NCBI RefSeq assembly: GCF_946482535.1
Contig: NZ_CAMLRU010000037.1
Span: 1 to 16,892 of the forward strand
Reading direction: 5' to 3'
DNA length: 16,892 bases
Source of the DNA: an uncultured Flavobacterium sp.
GTDB lineage: Bacteria > Bacteroidota > Bacteroidia > Flavobacteriales > Flavobacteriaceae
The notes below the pieces were generated by a model, which was not told the DNA's origin, searched no databases, and saw nothing but the letters and a program-made list of their open reading frames with translations. Shown here one piece after another: positions 7,885 through 16,160 of this stretch. Each line of letters opens with the position of its first letter. Position 1 is the stretch's first letter. The position numbers and the translations under genes are program-made.

Positions 7885-7892
7885 CATCTTTG
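7885..7892 (+). promoter_or_regulatory. Possible -7 element for the antiporter gene
   Basis: CATCTTTG differs from TAnnTTTG at the first base and lies 24 bases before the ATG at 7917. No -33 TTG is seen upstream; the region is A-rich. Nothing else regulatory was recognised in the 183-bp divergent spacer 7734-7916. Confidence 0.25.
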
Positions 7893-7916
7893 TAAGCACA
7901 AGCACAACCTTTTGGA

Positions 7917-10187
7917 ATGAGAAACCTAAAGAATACTTTATTTTATTTGTTCGTTACCGGTGGCTTTGGCTACTTGATGTACTGGATAATCGGTCAAGGA
8001 AAATTACTGGAAGTAGGGCGAAAAATTGTTTCGCCAACCTCTGCTGACAGTGAGTGGATTCAGTTTCTAAGTTCGTTATTCCACAATCTTCAGCATCCGC
8101 TAGCGTTGTTGCTGTTTCAAATCATCACCATTGTTTTGGTGGCCAGAATCTTTGGTTGGATTTTCAGAAAAATTGGTCAGCCTTCCGTAATTGGGGAAAT
8201 CATAGCCGGTATTGTGCTCGGGCCATCGTTATTCGGACTCTATTTTCCCGAACTCAAAGAAGCCTTGTTTCCGATAGATTCCTTAGGCAATCTTCAAATG
8301 TTGAGCCAAGTCGGATTGATCCTTTTCATGTTTGTGATAGGCATGGAACTCGATTTAAAAGTCCTCAAAAACAAAGCGAATGATGCGGTGGTAATCAGTC
8401 ATGCCAGTATTGTCATTCCGTTTGCTTTGGGTATTGGCTTGTCTTATTTTATTTACCACCAATTTGCCCCGGCCGGTGTTGAGTTTTTGTCTTTCGGATT
8501 GTTTATGGGAATTGCCATGAGCATCACCGCTTTCCCGGTTTTAGCGCGTATTGTTCAGGAACGCGGTATTCACAAAACCCGATTGGGAACTATAGTAATT
8601 ACTTGTGCGGCCGCCGATGATATTACGGCTTGGTGTATCTTGGCAGCGGTTATTGCTATTGTAAAAGCCGGAAGTTTTGTCAGCTCATTGTACATTATCG
8701 GACTGGCTTTTTTATATGTTTTGACCATGCTTTTTGTCGTAAAACCGTTCCTCAAACGAATCGGTGATTTGTATGGCAAGAAGGACAACATCAAGAAATC
8801 GGTAGTCGCTATCTTTCTTTTGATGCTGATTGTTTCGGCTTATCTAACCGAAATCATCGGAATTCACGCTTTATTCGGCGCTTTTATGATGGGTGCCATT
8901 ATGCCGGATATCAGTAAGTTTCGCAATGTTTTTATAGAAAAAGTCGAAGATGTTTCCGTAATTATACTATTGCCGTTGTTCTTTGTGTTCACCGGTTTAA
9001 GAACAGAAATCGGACTAATCAACGAACCTTATTTGTGGAAAGTCACGGGTTGCATTATTGCCGTAGCCGTCGTTGGTAAATTTTTCGGAAGCGCTTTAGC
9101 AGCCCGATTTGTGGGTCAAAATTGGCGCGACAGTTTGACCATCGGCGCATTGATGAATACCCGCGGATTAATGGAATTGGTGGTGTTGAATATTGGTTAC
9201 GAATTGGGCGTACTTTCGCCTAAAGTCTTTACCATGATGGTGATTATGGCTTTGGTGACTACGTTTATGACCGGACCGGCTTTAGACATTATCAACTTTG
9301 TTTTCAAAACCAAAAGCGTTATCATTCCGTCAGAATTAAAAAAGAATTCGAAGTTCAAAATCCTGATTTCCTTTGGCAACAATGAAAAAGGAAAATCACT
9401 CTTGCGCTTGGCGAATAGTTTGGTCAAAGGACAACCCGAAGCGTCTAATGTCACCGCCATGCATTTGACCATGAGCGACGATATGCACGCTTTTAATATT
9501 GAAGAATACGAAAAAGAAACCTTTGAACCGATTGTAAAAGAGTCTAAAAAACTCAACCAAGAAATCACGACCATTTTCAAAGCCACCGGAGATATTGAAA
9601 CCGATATAGCCGATGTAGCTTTGGAAGGAAAATACGATTTGGTTCTCGTAGGTTTAGGGAAATCCATTTTTGAAGGAACCATTTTGGGAAAAGTGCTTGG
9701 GTTTACTTCTCGTATGATTAATCCCGACCGATTGTTAGACAAGTTCAAAGGAAAAGAAGGCTTGTTTGAGAATTCTCCTTTTGATGACAGAACGCGTTTG
9801 ATTATCTCTAAAACCAAAACACCGCTCGGTATTTTAATCGATAAAGATTTACAACAAGTCAGTAAAGTATTCCTGGGAATTTACAGTGTAGGCGATGTTT
9901 TCCTGATTGATTATGCCCAAAGATTAATGCAAAACAACAATGCCCAAGTCACGATTTTAGATAATAATGACCATACCAAAAACAATTTCCTGATTCAAAA
10001 TTCATTAGAAGCTTTAGAGCAAAAACACGGCGATAAGTTTGATGTTATGCAACCCAAACAAATCAATAAACCGTTTTTGTCCGAACAGGATTTGGTGATT
10101 TTCAGTTTGGAAACCTGGAAGAAATTGGTAGATGATGAGGTTTCTTGGTTACAAGATATTCCATCGGTGTTGATTATTAAGCCGTAA
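7917..10187 (+). CDS. CPA2-family cation:proton antiporter with C-terminal cytoplasmic domain
   Basis: This 756-residue protein exchanges a monovalent cation (Na+ or K+) for protons across the inner membrane. After an initial hydrophobic segment (about 8-25), the Na+/H+ exchanger domain spans about 65-460. Its hallmarks are IGQPSVIGEIIAGIVLGPS (86-104), SITAFPVLARI (202-212), paired acids D234-D235 in CAAADDITAW where the ion is expected to bind, HALFGAFMMGA (317-327), and NTRGLMELV (414-422). Residues from about 470 to the end are soluble and look like a degenerate pair of universal-stress-protein-like folds (KILISFGN... and LGILIDKDL...), as in plant CHX proteins and related bacterial antiporters. 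That part is probably regulatory. The gene is divergent from the exporter and stops 2 bp short of the convergent DUF5686 gene. Ion selectivity cannot be read from sequence. Confidence 0.93.
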   Translation: MRNLKNTLFYLFVTGGFGYLMYWIIGQGKLLEVGRKIVSPTSADSEWIQFLSSLFHNLQHPLALLLFQIITIVLVARIFGWIFRKIGQPSVIGEIIAGIVLGPSLFGLYFPELKEALFPIDSLGNLQMLSQVGLILFMFVIGMELDLKVLKNKANDAVVISHASIVIPFALGIGLSYFIYHQFAPAGVEFLSFGLFMGIAMSITAFPVLARIVQERGIHKTRLGTIVITCAAADDITAWCILAAVIAIVKAGSFVSSLYIIGLAFLYVLTMLFVVKPFLKRIGDLYGKKDNIKKSVVAIFLLMLIVSAYLTEIIGIHALFGAFMMGAIMPDISKFRNVFIEKVEDVSVIILLPLFFVFTGLRTEIGLINEPYLWKVTGCIIAVAVVGKFFGSALAARFVGQNWRDSLTIGALMNTRGLMELVVLNIGYELGVLSPKVFTMMVIMALVTTFMTGPALDIINFVFKTKSVIIPSELKKNSKFKILISFGNNEKGKSLLRLANSLVKGQPEASNVTAMHLTMSDDMHAFNIEEYEKETFEPIVKESKKLNQEITTIFKATGDIETDIADVALEGKYDLVLVGLGKSIFEGTILGKVLGFTSRMINPDRLLDKFKGKEGLFENSPFDDRTRLIISKTKTPLGILIDKDLQQVSKVFLGIYSVGDVFLIDYAQRLMQNNNAQVTILDNNDHTKNNFLIQNSLEALEQKHGDKFDVMQPKQINKPFLSEQDLVIFSLETWKKLVDDEVSWLQDIPSVLIIKP

Positions 10188-10189
10188 TT

Positions 10190-12673
10190 TTAAAACCCTA
10201 AATCCAGCACAAAACTCAACTTAATCGCTATGTTGTCTTCCAATCGGCTCAATTGGTTTGGCCCGTAACGATAAAATCCGGTCAGCCCGAAACCTTTGTA
10301 AATTTGGTTCAACTCGATACCCGATTCAAAGAACCCTTCGTTTAAAGTTTTGTATTCTAGGCCGATATGATTTTCAGGATTTTTTAAATCACCCCAAGCC
10401 ATTCGGGTCACCAAAACCAAAGAAGGTTTTACCTTTTTGAAAATTTCCACGCGTTTGAAACCGTGCTTAAATTGCAGCATCACAAATTCGCTCGAGAAAA
10501 ACTCATTGAAATACATCGTTTCAAAGCTGTTTTTACCGGCAATGGTAATTCTTTGCAGCAAATTGTCTTTGGTCAAATTATTCGGCGAAGTATTGTACAA
10601 ATGCGTCAAAGGCAAATCTCCGAAAACATAACCGCCTTGAATTAAAATGGCCGATTTTTGTCCGTTAAGGTATTTTTTTTCATACTCAATCCGTGCGTCA
10701 ATTTTCCCGAACTCAAAGTCGTTGTTGAACAAATTCGACAGTGATTTGGTAAACTGAAAGGTAAATTTGGGATAGCGTTTTTCAAATTCGATTTTGCCGT
10801 TTGGCGTTTGCATATAATCGCTGAAAGGATTCCATTGGATGGAAACCATCGCAGAAGTCATGGCAAACTTTCGGTATAATTTATCTTCGTAAACAAAAGT
10901 ATAATCAAACAAAGGCGTTACATCGCTATGCGTAATTTGCCAAATGCTTTCGGTTTTCGGGATGATTTTGGTTTCAATAAAAGCGCGCCAAGTTTGGTGG
11001 TTGTAAAAGGTGCTGATGTTAATCGGTCGCGGATCATAGAGTTTAAAAACACGTTTGTCAATGGCAAAATTGGTACTCGCAATCTCGCGCACATCATCGG
11101 TAAACGAACCGCCAACCCAAGAGTTGGAAAAATTCCCTATGCGCACCGCTCCGCCAAAAAGGTATTTTATTTCTTCGTCCTTTAAGCCATAAGCCGTGTA
11201 ACTTTCCAAACGGAATTTTTTAGAAAAACGTTCATTCGTAACACCGCCAAGCCCTAATCGGAAACCTTCATAATTGTTGTAACTCAGCAAATAGCGCAAG
11301 TCAAAGTCAAACGGACCAAATGGCAAATAGCCGTTGATGATTTTGCGACCAAATTTGATTTTCTTTTCGATATTTTCCTTGGTTACTATGCTGTCTAAAA
11401 CCACGTAAGTTCTTTCACTGCGAAGATCTAAACTGTCTTTTCGGTTTTCTTGCCAAAAGGATTCCTCTTTGTTATTGGCATTGGGTTTTACGTCAATAGT
11501 GATGGCTGACTTCTTGATTTTTAAATCGGTATTGATTTTTAAATCATAGATTTCCATTTCTGAGGAAAGATAGGTGAAATCGGAGGCGTTTTTCTTGGCG
11601 TTGCTCTCGTCATTTTCTGCGGCAAATTCAATGCGACCACCCAAAACAGCCGTGGGCTCTTTGCTTTTCCCTTTGATGATTTTAAAGTTTTTCTTCTCGG
11701 GAAACCAAAGTTTTTCTTCGGCTAAATACTGAAATTCATGAATGCCGGTAATATTAAGAACGCCTCTAATGCGCATCACCGCTTTGGCGATGGCAAAATT
11801 TTCTTTATCGATATAAAGCAAGCCTTCCAAACCTTTATGGCTGATTTTATTTTTGAAATAAACCACAATCACTTCCCGATGGTCGATAGCGGTGGTGTCC
11901 AAAATTTTATATCGGTATTCTTTGAGCGCATTGTCGGCTATAGGGCTTTTGTATTTGGTTTCAAACAGTTCGTATTTGTCATCATACACCGAAGCTGATT
12001 GTAGGCTAAAGCCTAACAGTTCATATATAGGCTCTTTGAACCCGGCCATTTTAGTGCCTATGATGGTTTCTTTGAGCAAGGGTTTTTCGTATTGAAACAG
12101 GGAAACTTTTTCCGTTAGGAACAAATGCTGTTTGTTGATGATTTTCTTGAACTTATAATCAGAAGAGTCAATTTTGGCAATTTTATCTTTTTGAGGGTTG
12201 ACAAAAACGGTGTCAATTTTTCCCGAAATCGAATCGGGATTAGCGGTTACCAATAGTTTGTTATAGGTTTTATACTGAAAGGTTTTGAGCTTTTTCTCGG
12301 GATTGTTAGCATTCTTTTTTTGAATGACATTTGTGATAATTGCATTGGCCGGATTTTCATTAGACACCACCACTTCTTTCAGCTCATTGGTTTTGGGCGA
12401 AAGCAATAAGGTGTAAAAACTTTTTTGCTCAAAAAGGGAAAGGGTTTGTGGCGTATAGCCAACGTAAGTTATGGTTAAGGTTTCCGGTGGCGTGTTTGAA
12501 AACAAATGAAATTTTCCGTCTACATCGGCTATGGTTGTAGTGCCGGTTTCTGTGGTGATGGTGGCGAACGGTAAGGCTTTTTTGGTTTGGGCATCTTTAA
12601 TAATGCCATTGATTTGAAATTGAGCCTGAAGCGACAAGCTGAAAAAGAACAATAAAAACAGTAGTGGCTTCAT
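10190..12673 (-). CDS. DUF5686/carboxypeptidase-regulatory-like outer-membrane protein
   Basis: This 827-residue protein has a signal peptide (1-17, ending SLQAQ). A CarboxypepD_reg-like beta-sandwich follows at about 20-105 (INGIIKDAQTKKALPFATITTETGTTTIADVDGKFHLF, then ITYVGYTPQTL). The rest, with segments such as FDFDLRYLLSYNNYEGFRLGLGGVTNERFSKKFRLESYTAYGLKDEEIKYLFGGAVRIG, matches DUF5686. This large domain ends as an apparent outer-membrane beta-barrel finishing IKLSFVLDLGF, a plausible barrel-assembly signal. The plan is shared with TonB-dependent receptor N-termini, but there is no TonB box and plug, so it is not a SusC-type receptor. Its function is unknown. It has its own -7 element and lies behind the frr terminator. 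Confidence 0.88.
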   Translation of the reverse strand: MKPLLFLLFFFSLSLQAQFQINGIIKDAQTKKALPFATITTETGTTTIADVDGKFHLFSNTPPETLTITYVGYTPQTLSLFEQKSFYTLLLSPKTNELKEVVVSNENPANAIITNVIQKKNANNPEKKLKTFQYKTYNKLLVTANPDSISGKIDTVFVNPQKDKIAKIDSSDYKFKKIINKQHLFLTEKVSLFQYEKPLLKETIIGTKMAGFKEPIYELLGFSLQSASVYDDKYELFETKYKSPIADNALKEYRYKILDTTAIDHREVIVVYFKNKISHKGLEGLLYIDKENFAIAKAVMRIRGVLNITGIHEFQYLAEEKLWFPEKKNFKIIKGKSKEPTAVLGGRIEFAAENDESNAKKNASDFTYLSSEMEIYDLKINTDLKIKKSAITIDVKPNANNKEESFWQENRKDSLDLRSERTYVVLDSIVTKENIEKKIKFGRKIINGYLPFGPFDFDLRYLLSYNNYEGFRLGLGGVTNERFSKKFRLESYTAYGLKDEEIKYLFGGAVRIGNFSNSWVGGSFTDDVREIASTNFAIDKRVFKLYDPRPINISTFYNHQTWRAFIETKIIPKTESIWQITHSDVTPLFDYTFVYEDKLYRKFAMTSAMVSIQWNPFSDYMQTPNGKIEFEKRYPKFTFQFTKSLSNLFNNDFEFGKIDARIEYEKKYLNGQKSAILIQGGYVFGDLPLTHLYNTSPNNLTKDNLLQRITIAGKNSFETMYFNEFFSSEFVMLQFKHGFKRVEIFKKVKPSLVLVTRMAWGDLKNPENHIGLEYKTLNEGFFESGIELNQIYKGFGLTGFYRYGPNQLSRLEDNIAIKLSFVLDLGF

Positions 12674-12700
12674 TAGAAAGAGGTTGGCACAAATCGCTTA

Positions 12701-12708
12701 CAAAAATA
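12701..12708 (-). promoter_or_regulatory. -7 element for the DUF5686 gene
   Basis: On the minus strand this reads TATTTTTG, a TAnnTTTG match, 27 bases before the ATG at 12673 and just downstream of the frr terminator. No -33 TTG is found because that position is occupied by the terminator stem. Confidence 0.45.
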
Positions 12709-12713
12709 GGAAT

Positions 12714-12740
12714 AAAAAAATCCGTACGAGACGGATTTTA
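12714..12740 (-). terminator. Intrinsic terminator of the pyrH-frr operon
   Basis: On the minus strand AAAATCCGT and ACGGATTTT form a perfect 9-bp stem (12739-12731 with 12725-12717) around a 5-base loop, followed by a run of T from the complement of 12714-12720. It starts about 20 bases after the frr stop. Confidence 0.9.
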
Positions 12741-12758
12741 GTATGGAATTAACAAAAG

Positions 12759-13319
12759 TTACACTTTCATAATTTCGGCTTCTTTGATGGCCAAATGTTC
12801 GTCTATTTTTTTGATAAAAGCATCAGTTAATTTTTGAACATCTTCTTCGGCCGATTTACAGATGTCTTCCGAAGTTCCCTCTTTTTCTAATTTTTTGATA
12901 TCGGTATTGGCGTCTTTACGAGCATTTCTGATACCAATTTTAGCATCTTCCGCTTCTGCTTTGGCTTGCTTTACCAAGTCGCGGCGTCTTTCTTCGGTTA
13001 AAGCCGGTACATTGATAATGATGTTGTCACCATTGTTCATTGGGTTAAACCCAAGATTGGCAATCATAATCGCTTTTTCTATCGGATGCAACATGCTTTT
13101 TTCCCAAGGCGTGATAGTAATGGTTCTCGCATCGGGCACATTGATGTTGGCTACTTGCGATAAAGGTGTTTGTGAACCGTAATAATCTACAAAAACACCG
13201 CCCAACATTTGAGGCGAAGCTTTTCCGGCACGGATGTTTAAAAATTCTTTTTCTAAATGCGCAATAGAACCGTTCATAGATTCTTTGGTGCTGTCTAAAA
13301 TAAATTCAATTTCTTCCAT
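12759..13319 (-). CDS. frr: Ribosome recycling factor
   Basis: This 186-residue protein splits post-termination ribosomes together with EF-G in the cytoplasm. The sequence is typical over its full length: the start of the three-helix bundle (about 1-30, SMNGSIAHLEKEFLNIRAGKASPQML), the beta domain with VDYYGSQTPLSQVANINVPDARTITITPWEKSML (about 44-77), and the returning helices (about 105-186) with LTEERRRDLVKQAKAEAEDAKIGIRNARKDAN. Its normal length, its place directly after pyrH, and the terminator behind it all agree. The 84-bp spacer to pyrH is filled with short repeats. Confidence 0.98.
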   Translation of the reverse strand: MEEIEFILDSTKESMNGSIAHLEKEFLNIRAGKASPQMLGGVFVDYYGSQTPLSQVANINVPDARTITITPWEKSMLHPIEKAIMIANLGFNPMNNGDNIIINVPALTEERRRDLVKQAKAEAEDAKIGIRNARKDANTDIKKLEKEGTSEDICKSAEEDVQKLTDAFIKKIDEHLAIKEAEIMKV

Positions 13320-13334
13320 TTTTTAATAAGATTT

Positions 13335-13402
13335 CAGAATGCAGTTTTCAGAATGCAGGGGAAACAGTTATGATACTGCTTTCTGCTTTCTGCTTTCTGC
13401 AG
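13335..13402. repeat. Short direct and inverted repeats between pyrH and frr
   Basis: CAGAATGCAG occurs at 13335-13344 and 13349-13358, in register at 14 bases. After a 17-base gap, CTGCTTTCTG and two more copies of CTTTCTG follow at 13376-13402. The two groups are inverted relative to each other (CAGAATGCAG against CTGCTTTCTG, one mismatch), so several alternative hairpins are possible. The array runs almost to the pyrH stop codon. Short CTG-type heptad arrays of this kind look like slippage products and may differ in copy number between strains. Confidence 0.75.
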
Positions 13403-13403
13403 T

Positions 13404-14111
13404 CTATATTTTAACTACAGTTCCTATATTTTCGCCTTCGCAAATTTTAAGCAGGTTGCCTTTTTTATTCATGTCGAATACTACTATCGGCAATTCGTTT
13501 TCCTGACTTAAAGTAAAAGCCGTGGTATCCATAACGTTCAGTCCTTTTTTCAAAACATCGTCAAAAGTGATGCTTTCAAACTTCACCGCATTAGGGTTTT
13601 TCTCCGGATCGGCATCGTATACACCATCTACTCGGGTTCCTTTTAAAATGACATCAGCATGTACTTCAACGCCACGCAAAACCGCAGCGGTATCGGTTGT
13701 GAAATATGGATTTCCGGTTCCGGCTCCGAAAATAACAATTCGTCCTTTTTCTAAATGACGAACCGCTCTTCTTTTGATGTATGGCTCGGCAATAGCTTCT
13801 ATTTTTAAAGCGGTTTGCAAACGGGTCAACATACCTTTGTCTTCCAAAGCACCTTGTAAAGCCATACCGTTAATAACCGTGGCTAACATGCCCATGTAAT
13901 CACCTTGTACTCTATCCATTCCATTGCTGGCTCCGGCAACTCCTCTGAATATGTTTCCGCCTCCGATGACAATGGCAATTTCAACTCCTTTGTCATGGAT
14001 TTCTTTAATCTCATCAGCATATTCGGCCAAACGTTTTGGATCAATTCCGTATTGTCGGTCACCCATTAGCGCTTCACCACTCAGTTTCAGAAGAATTCTT
14101 TTGTATTTCAT
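13404..14111 (-). CDS. pyrH: Uridylate kinase
   Basis: This 235-residue cytoplasmic enzyme phosphorylates UMP to UDP with ATP in pyrimidine nucleotide synthesis and belongs to the amino-acid kinase fold. The nucleotide-binding start [15 protein letters not shown] is at 4-18 and the glycine loop [10 protein letters not shown] at about 48-57. The UMP-site segment [19 protein letters not shown] and the stretch [21 protein letters not shown] are both present. Length and C-terminus are normal. In many bacteria pyrH follows rpsB-tsf; here it begins a transcript with its own -7 element at 14192-14185 and a leader of roughly 70 bases, and frr follows. Confidence 0.98.
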   Translation of the reverse strand: MKYKRILLKLSGEALMGDRQYGIDPKRLAEYADEIKEIHDKGVEIAIVIGGGNIFRGVAGASNGMDRVQGDYMGMLATVINGMALQGALEDKGMLTRLQTALKIEAIAEPYIKRRAVRHLEKGRIVIFGAGTGNPYFTTDTAAVLRGVEVHADVILKGTRVDGVYDADPEKNPNAVKFESITFDDVLKKGLNVMDTTAFTLSQENELPIVVFDMNKKGNLLKICEGENIGTVVKI

Positions 14112-14132
14112 TTCTGTTTGTTTAGTTAGGAG

Positions 14133-14162
14133 TCATGCCGTTGCTCTTTGAGCTCGAGACAT
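14133..14162 (-). other. Possible mini-ORF in the pyrH leader
   Basis: Within the inferred leader an ATG at 14162 opens a 9-codon frame (MSRAQRATA) ending in TGA at 14133. The last bases, ATGA, also hold another ATG that opens a 4-codon frame ending before the pyrH start. A GCTC-AAA-GAGC stem lies inside it. There is no codon or conservation evidence that it is translated. Confidence 0.15.
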
Positions 14163-14184
14163 TAGTGTTGTTGTTTAATGGTTG

Positions 14185-14192
14185 CAAATATA
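14185..14192 (-). promoter_or_regulatory. -7 element for pyrH-frr
   Basis: On the minus strand this reads TATATTTG, a perfect TAnnTTTG match, about 74 bases before the pyrH ATG at 14111. A TTG -33 box is not evident. Confidence 0.5.
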
Positions 14193-14272
14193 AACATATT
14201 CTCTTTTTGTATAGTATTCGTTAAAAATAATGTTAGGTAACATTTATCACTTTTTTATCCTCAATCCTTTTG

Positions 14273-14280
14273 TAGCTTTG
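14273..14280 (+). promoter_or_regulatory. -7 element for the thioredoxin-fold gene
   Basis: TAGCTTTG is a perfect TAnnTTTG match, 23 bases before the ATG at 14304. A TTG -33 box is not evident. With the pyrH element it makes a divergent promoter pair in a 192-bp spacer. Confidence 0.5.
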
Positions 14281-14303
14281 CGGCACCAAAATCAATTTTC
14301 TTT

Positions 14304-14906
14304 ATGGAATCCATTATCCGAAACAGTTTAGCCAATAGTCTTTCATATACCGAATACAGAAACAAAGTTACTTCCCTTTTAAAAGAAGGTAAATCCACCG
14401 GAAAAGAACAAACCGATGCCTTAACGCACTATTCCGAATTAAACGAAACCCGTATGAATCGTTTGGAAAAAACCATCAAAATTGCGGATGAGTTTACCCA
14501 ACAATTACAACAATTGAAAAGAGATTATTACTGGTTGGTGATTTCTGAAGGTTGGTGTGGTGATGCCGCACAGTTGGTGCCCATCTTTCACAAAATGGCA
14601 GAGCTTTCGCCAAAAATTGAGATGAAAATTGCCCTTCGTGACGACAATGACGATTTGATGAATTTATTCCTGACCAATGGTGCTCGAGGCATTCCGAAGC
14701 TGATTATTGTAGACAAAAACACTTTACAAGTTTTAGGCGATTTTGGTCCAAGACCCGAAGGCGCCAAGCAATTAATCCTAGATTATAAAGCCGAACACGG
14801 TGTAGTGGATGAAACCGCAAAGACCAACTTACAACTTTGGTATTTACACGACAAAGGATTGTCGACCCAAGAAGAAATCATGGCTATCATGACCGGATTG
14901 GAGTAA
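14304..14906 (+). CDS. Thioredoxin-fold protein with a single cysteine
   Basis: This 200-residue protein has no signal peptide, so it is probably cytoplasmic. A helical N-terminal part (about 1-70) precedes a thioredoxin-like core: the strand YYWLVISEGWCGDAAQ (75-90), and KLIIVD (132-137) after GIPK with the expected cis-proline P131. It resembles the thioredoxin_9 group of small Bacteroidota proteins. The active site reads W84-C85-G86-D87-A88, so the second cysteine of WCxxC is replaced by alanine, and C85 is the only cysteine in the protein. It therefore cannot run a normal dithiol cycle within one chain. It might work with glutathione-like or bacillithiol-like thiols, as a peroxidase-type thiol, or as a binding protein. 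It stops directly against the convergent barrel gene. Confidence 0.8.
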   Translation: MESIIRNSLANSLSYTEYRNKVTSLLKEGKSTGKEQTDALTHYSELNETRMNRLEKTIKIADEFTQQLQQLKRDYYWLVISEGWCGDAAQLVPIFHKMAELSPKIEMKIALRDDNDDLMNLFLTNGARGIPKLIIVDKNTLQVLGDFGPRPEGAKQLILDYKAEHGVVDETAKTNLQLWYLHDKGLSTQEEIMAIMTGLE

Positions 14907-15506
14907 TCAAGTCATAGTATATGACAACCCAATGCAGAAACTCCCGATTCTTTTTTCGGTGTTTTTGCGAAAGCCGTATTGACAAAATTCTAAATGCAAA
15001 CCCAATCCGCCATTAGCGTCTTCAAATCCCACACTTATCTTTTTGAAGTTGCCGGCCAAGTCATTTCGACCCAGAGCCATGGCTCTGCCAAAACCGGGCT
15101 CCACATACATTCGGAAATCTTTACTCACTTTGGAGTTGATTTTGAAGGTGCCGAATAATGGCGCTACAACCAAGCATTCATTGGCTTTCCAGTCGATACC
15201 AATATTGCCGCCAACCCAAAAGAATTTATTGATTTTAATACCCATGCCAAATCTTCCGATAACGCCATCGGGTAAAAACCAAGGTTCGTCTTCTCCATAA
15301 TCGTTGATTTCTCCGGCGTATTGATTGACTCTAATCGGAACCGAAAACTCAAACTTGGTGTAAGTGTATCGTTTCTTTTTAGAAATAGTTATGGTGTCAT
15401 TTCTTTCTTGAGAAAAGCTTGGCGCACTCACAAGAAGAAGGATTACTAAAAGTTTAACTTTCAGTTTCAGAAAGGCTTTGTTCAAAAGCTTGTGGAGTAA
15501 TGGCAT
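14907..15506 (-). CDS. Small outer-membrane beta-barrel protein
   Basis: This protein of about 199 residues has a signal peptide (KVKLLVILLLVSAPSFSQ) and strand-rich mature sequence: TKFEFSVPIRVNQYAG, GRFGMGIKINKFFWVGGNIGIDW, FRMYVEPGFGRAMALG, IGSFCIGLSYTMT. I do not recognise a named family; a porin-like surface barrel is likely. The start is uncertain. The ATG at 15506 gives a long n-region and overlaps truB by 53 bp. An in-frame ATG at 15527 also exists, and a TTG and CTG lie closer to the signal peptide core, whose sequence KLKVKLLVILLL would suit a later start. It is the last gene of the uppP-truB cluster and abuts the convergent thioredoxin-fold gene with no gap. Confidence 0.6.
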   Translation of the reverse strand: MPLLHKLLNKAFLKLKVKLLVILLLVSAPSFSQERNDTITISKKKRYTYTKFEFSVPIRVNQYAGEINDYGEDEPWFLPDGVIGRFGMGIKINKFFWVGGNIGIDWKANECLVVAPLFGTFKINSKVSKDFRMYVEPGFGRAMALGRNDLAGNFKKISVGFEDANGGLGLHLEFCQYGFRKNTEKRIGSFCIGLSYTMT

Positions 15507-16158
15507 TGACAACCTCATAATCACCAATTTTAGTCCGACGCAAAACGGATAAATAACCGCCCGAATTCAGAGCTTTACCAAAGTCATAAGCCAAGGAACG
15601 AATATAAGTGCCTTTGCTGCAAACTACCCGGAACTCAATGATAGGCAACTCAAATTTAGTGATTTCAAATTCATGAATGGTAGTTTTGCGCGCTTTAATT
15701 TCAATTTCCGCTCCGGCACGGGCATGTTCATACAAACGGATTCCGTCTTTTTTGATGGCCGAAAATACCGGTGGTTTTTGATCAATTTCCCCCAGAAATT
15801 GAGGAATAGTTGCTTGGATTAAAGCTTCCGTGAGGTGTTCGGTTGGGAACGTAGCATCAACCTCGGTTTCCATATCATAAGAAGGCGTAGTCGCACCGAG
15901 GGTTATGGTTCCGGTGTATTCTTTGGCCTGACCTTGAATTTCGTTGATCTTTTTGGTAAACTTTCCGGTGCAAATAATCAGCAAACCTGTCGCTAAAGGA
16001 TCTAAAGTGCCGGCATGACCTATTTTAAATTTCTTAGGAAGGTTGTATTTTCTTTTTAAAACATACTTCAACTTATTCACCGCCTGAAACGAAGACCAGG
16101 TCAGCGGTTTGTCAATCAAAAGGACTTGACCTTCTAAAAAATCTTCAGCGGTTTTCAA
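15454..16158 (-). CDS. truB: tRNA pseudouridine(55) synthase
   Basis: This 234-residue enzyme converts U55 of the T loop of tRNAs to pseudouridine. The catalytic motif GHAGTLDPLATG is at 47-58, with D53 as the nucleophile. The N-terminal segment GQVLLIDKPLTWSSFQAVNKLK and the later PPVFSAIKKDGIRLYEHARAG and CSKGTYIRSLAYDFG motifs are all present. Its length suits the short form without a C-terminal PUA domain, as is usual in this phylum. It begins 2 bp after the uppP stop and overlaps the downstream barrel gene, so the three are likely co-transcribed. Confidence 0.97.
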   Translation of the reverse strand: MKTAEDFLEGQVLLIDKPLTWSSFQAVNKLKYVLKRKYNLPKKFKIGHAGTLDPLATGLLIICTGKFTKKINEIQGQAKEYTGTITLGATTPSYDMETEVDATFPTEHLTEALIQATIPQFLGEIDQKPPVFSAIKKDGIRLYEHARAGAEIEIKARKTTIHEFEITKFELPIIEFRVVCSKGTYIRSLAYDFGKALNSGGYLSVLRRTKIGDYEVVNAITPQAFEQSLSETES

Positions 16159-16160
16159 TG

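Noticed and set aside
9197..9817. Long minus-strand open frame of 206 codons inside the antiporter gene
   Set aside because: It is antisense to a clear coding region, has no recognisable domain, and reflects codon-use shadowing.
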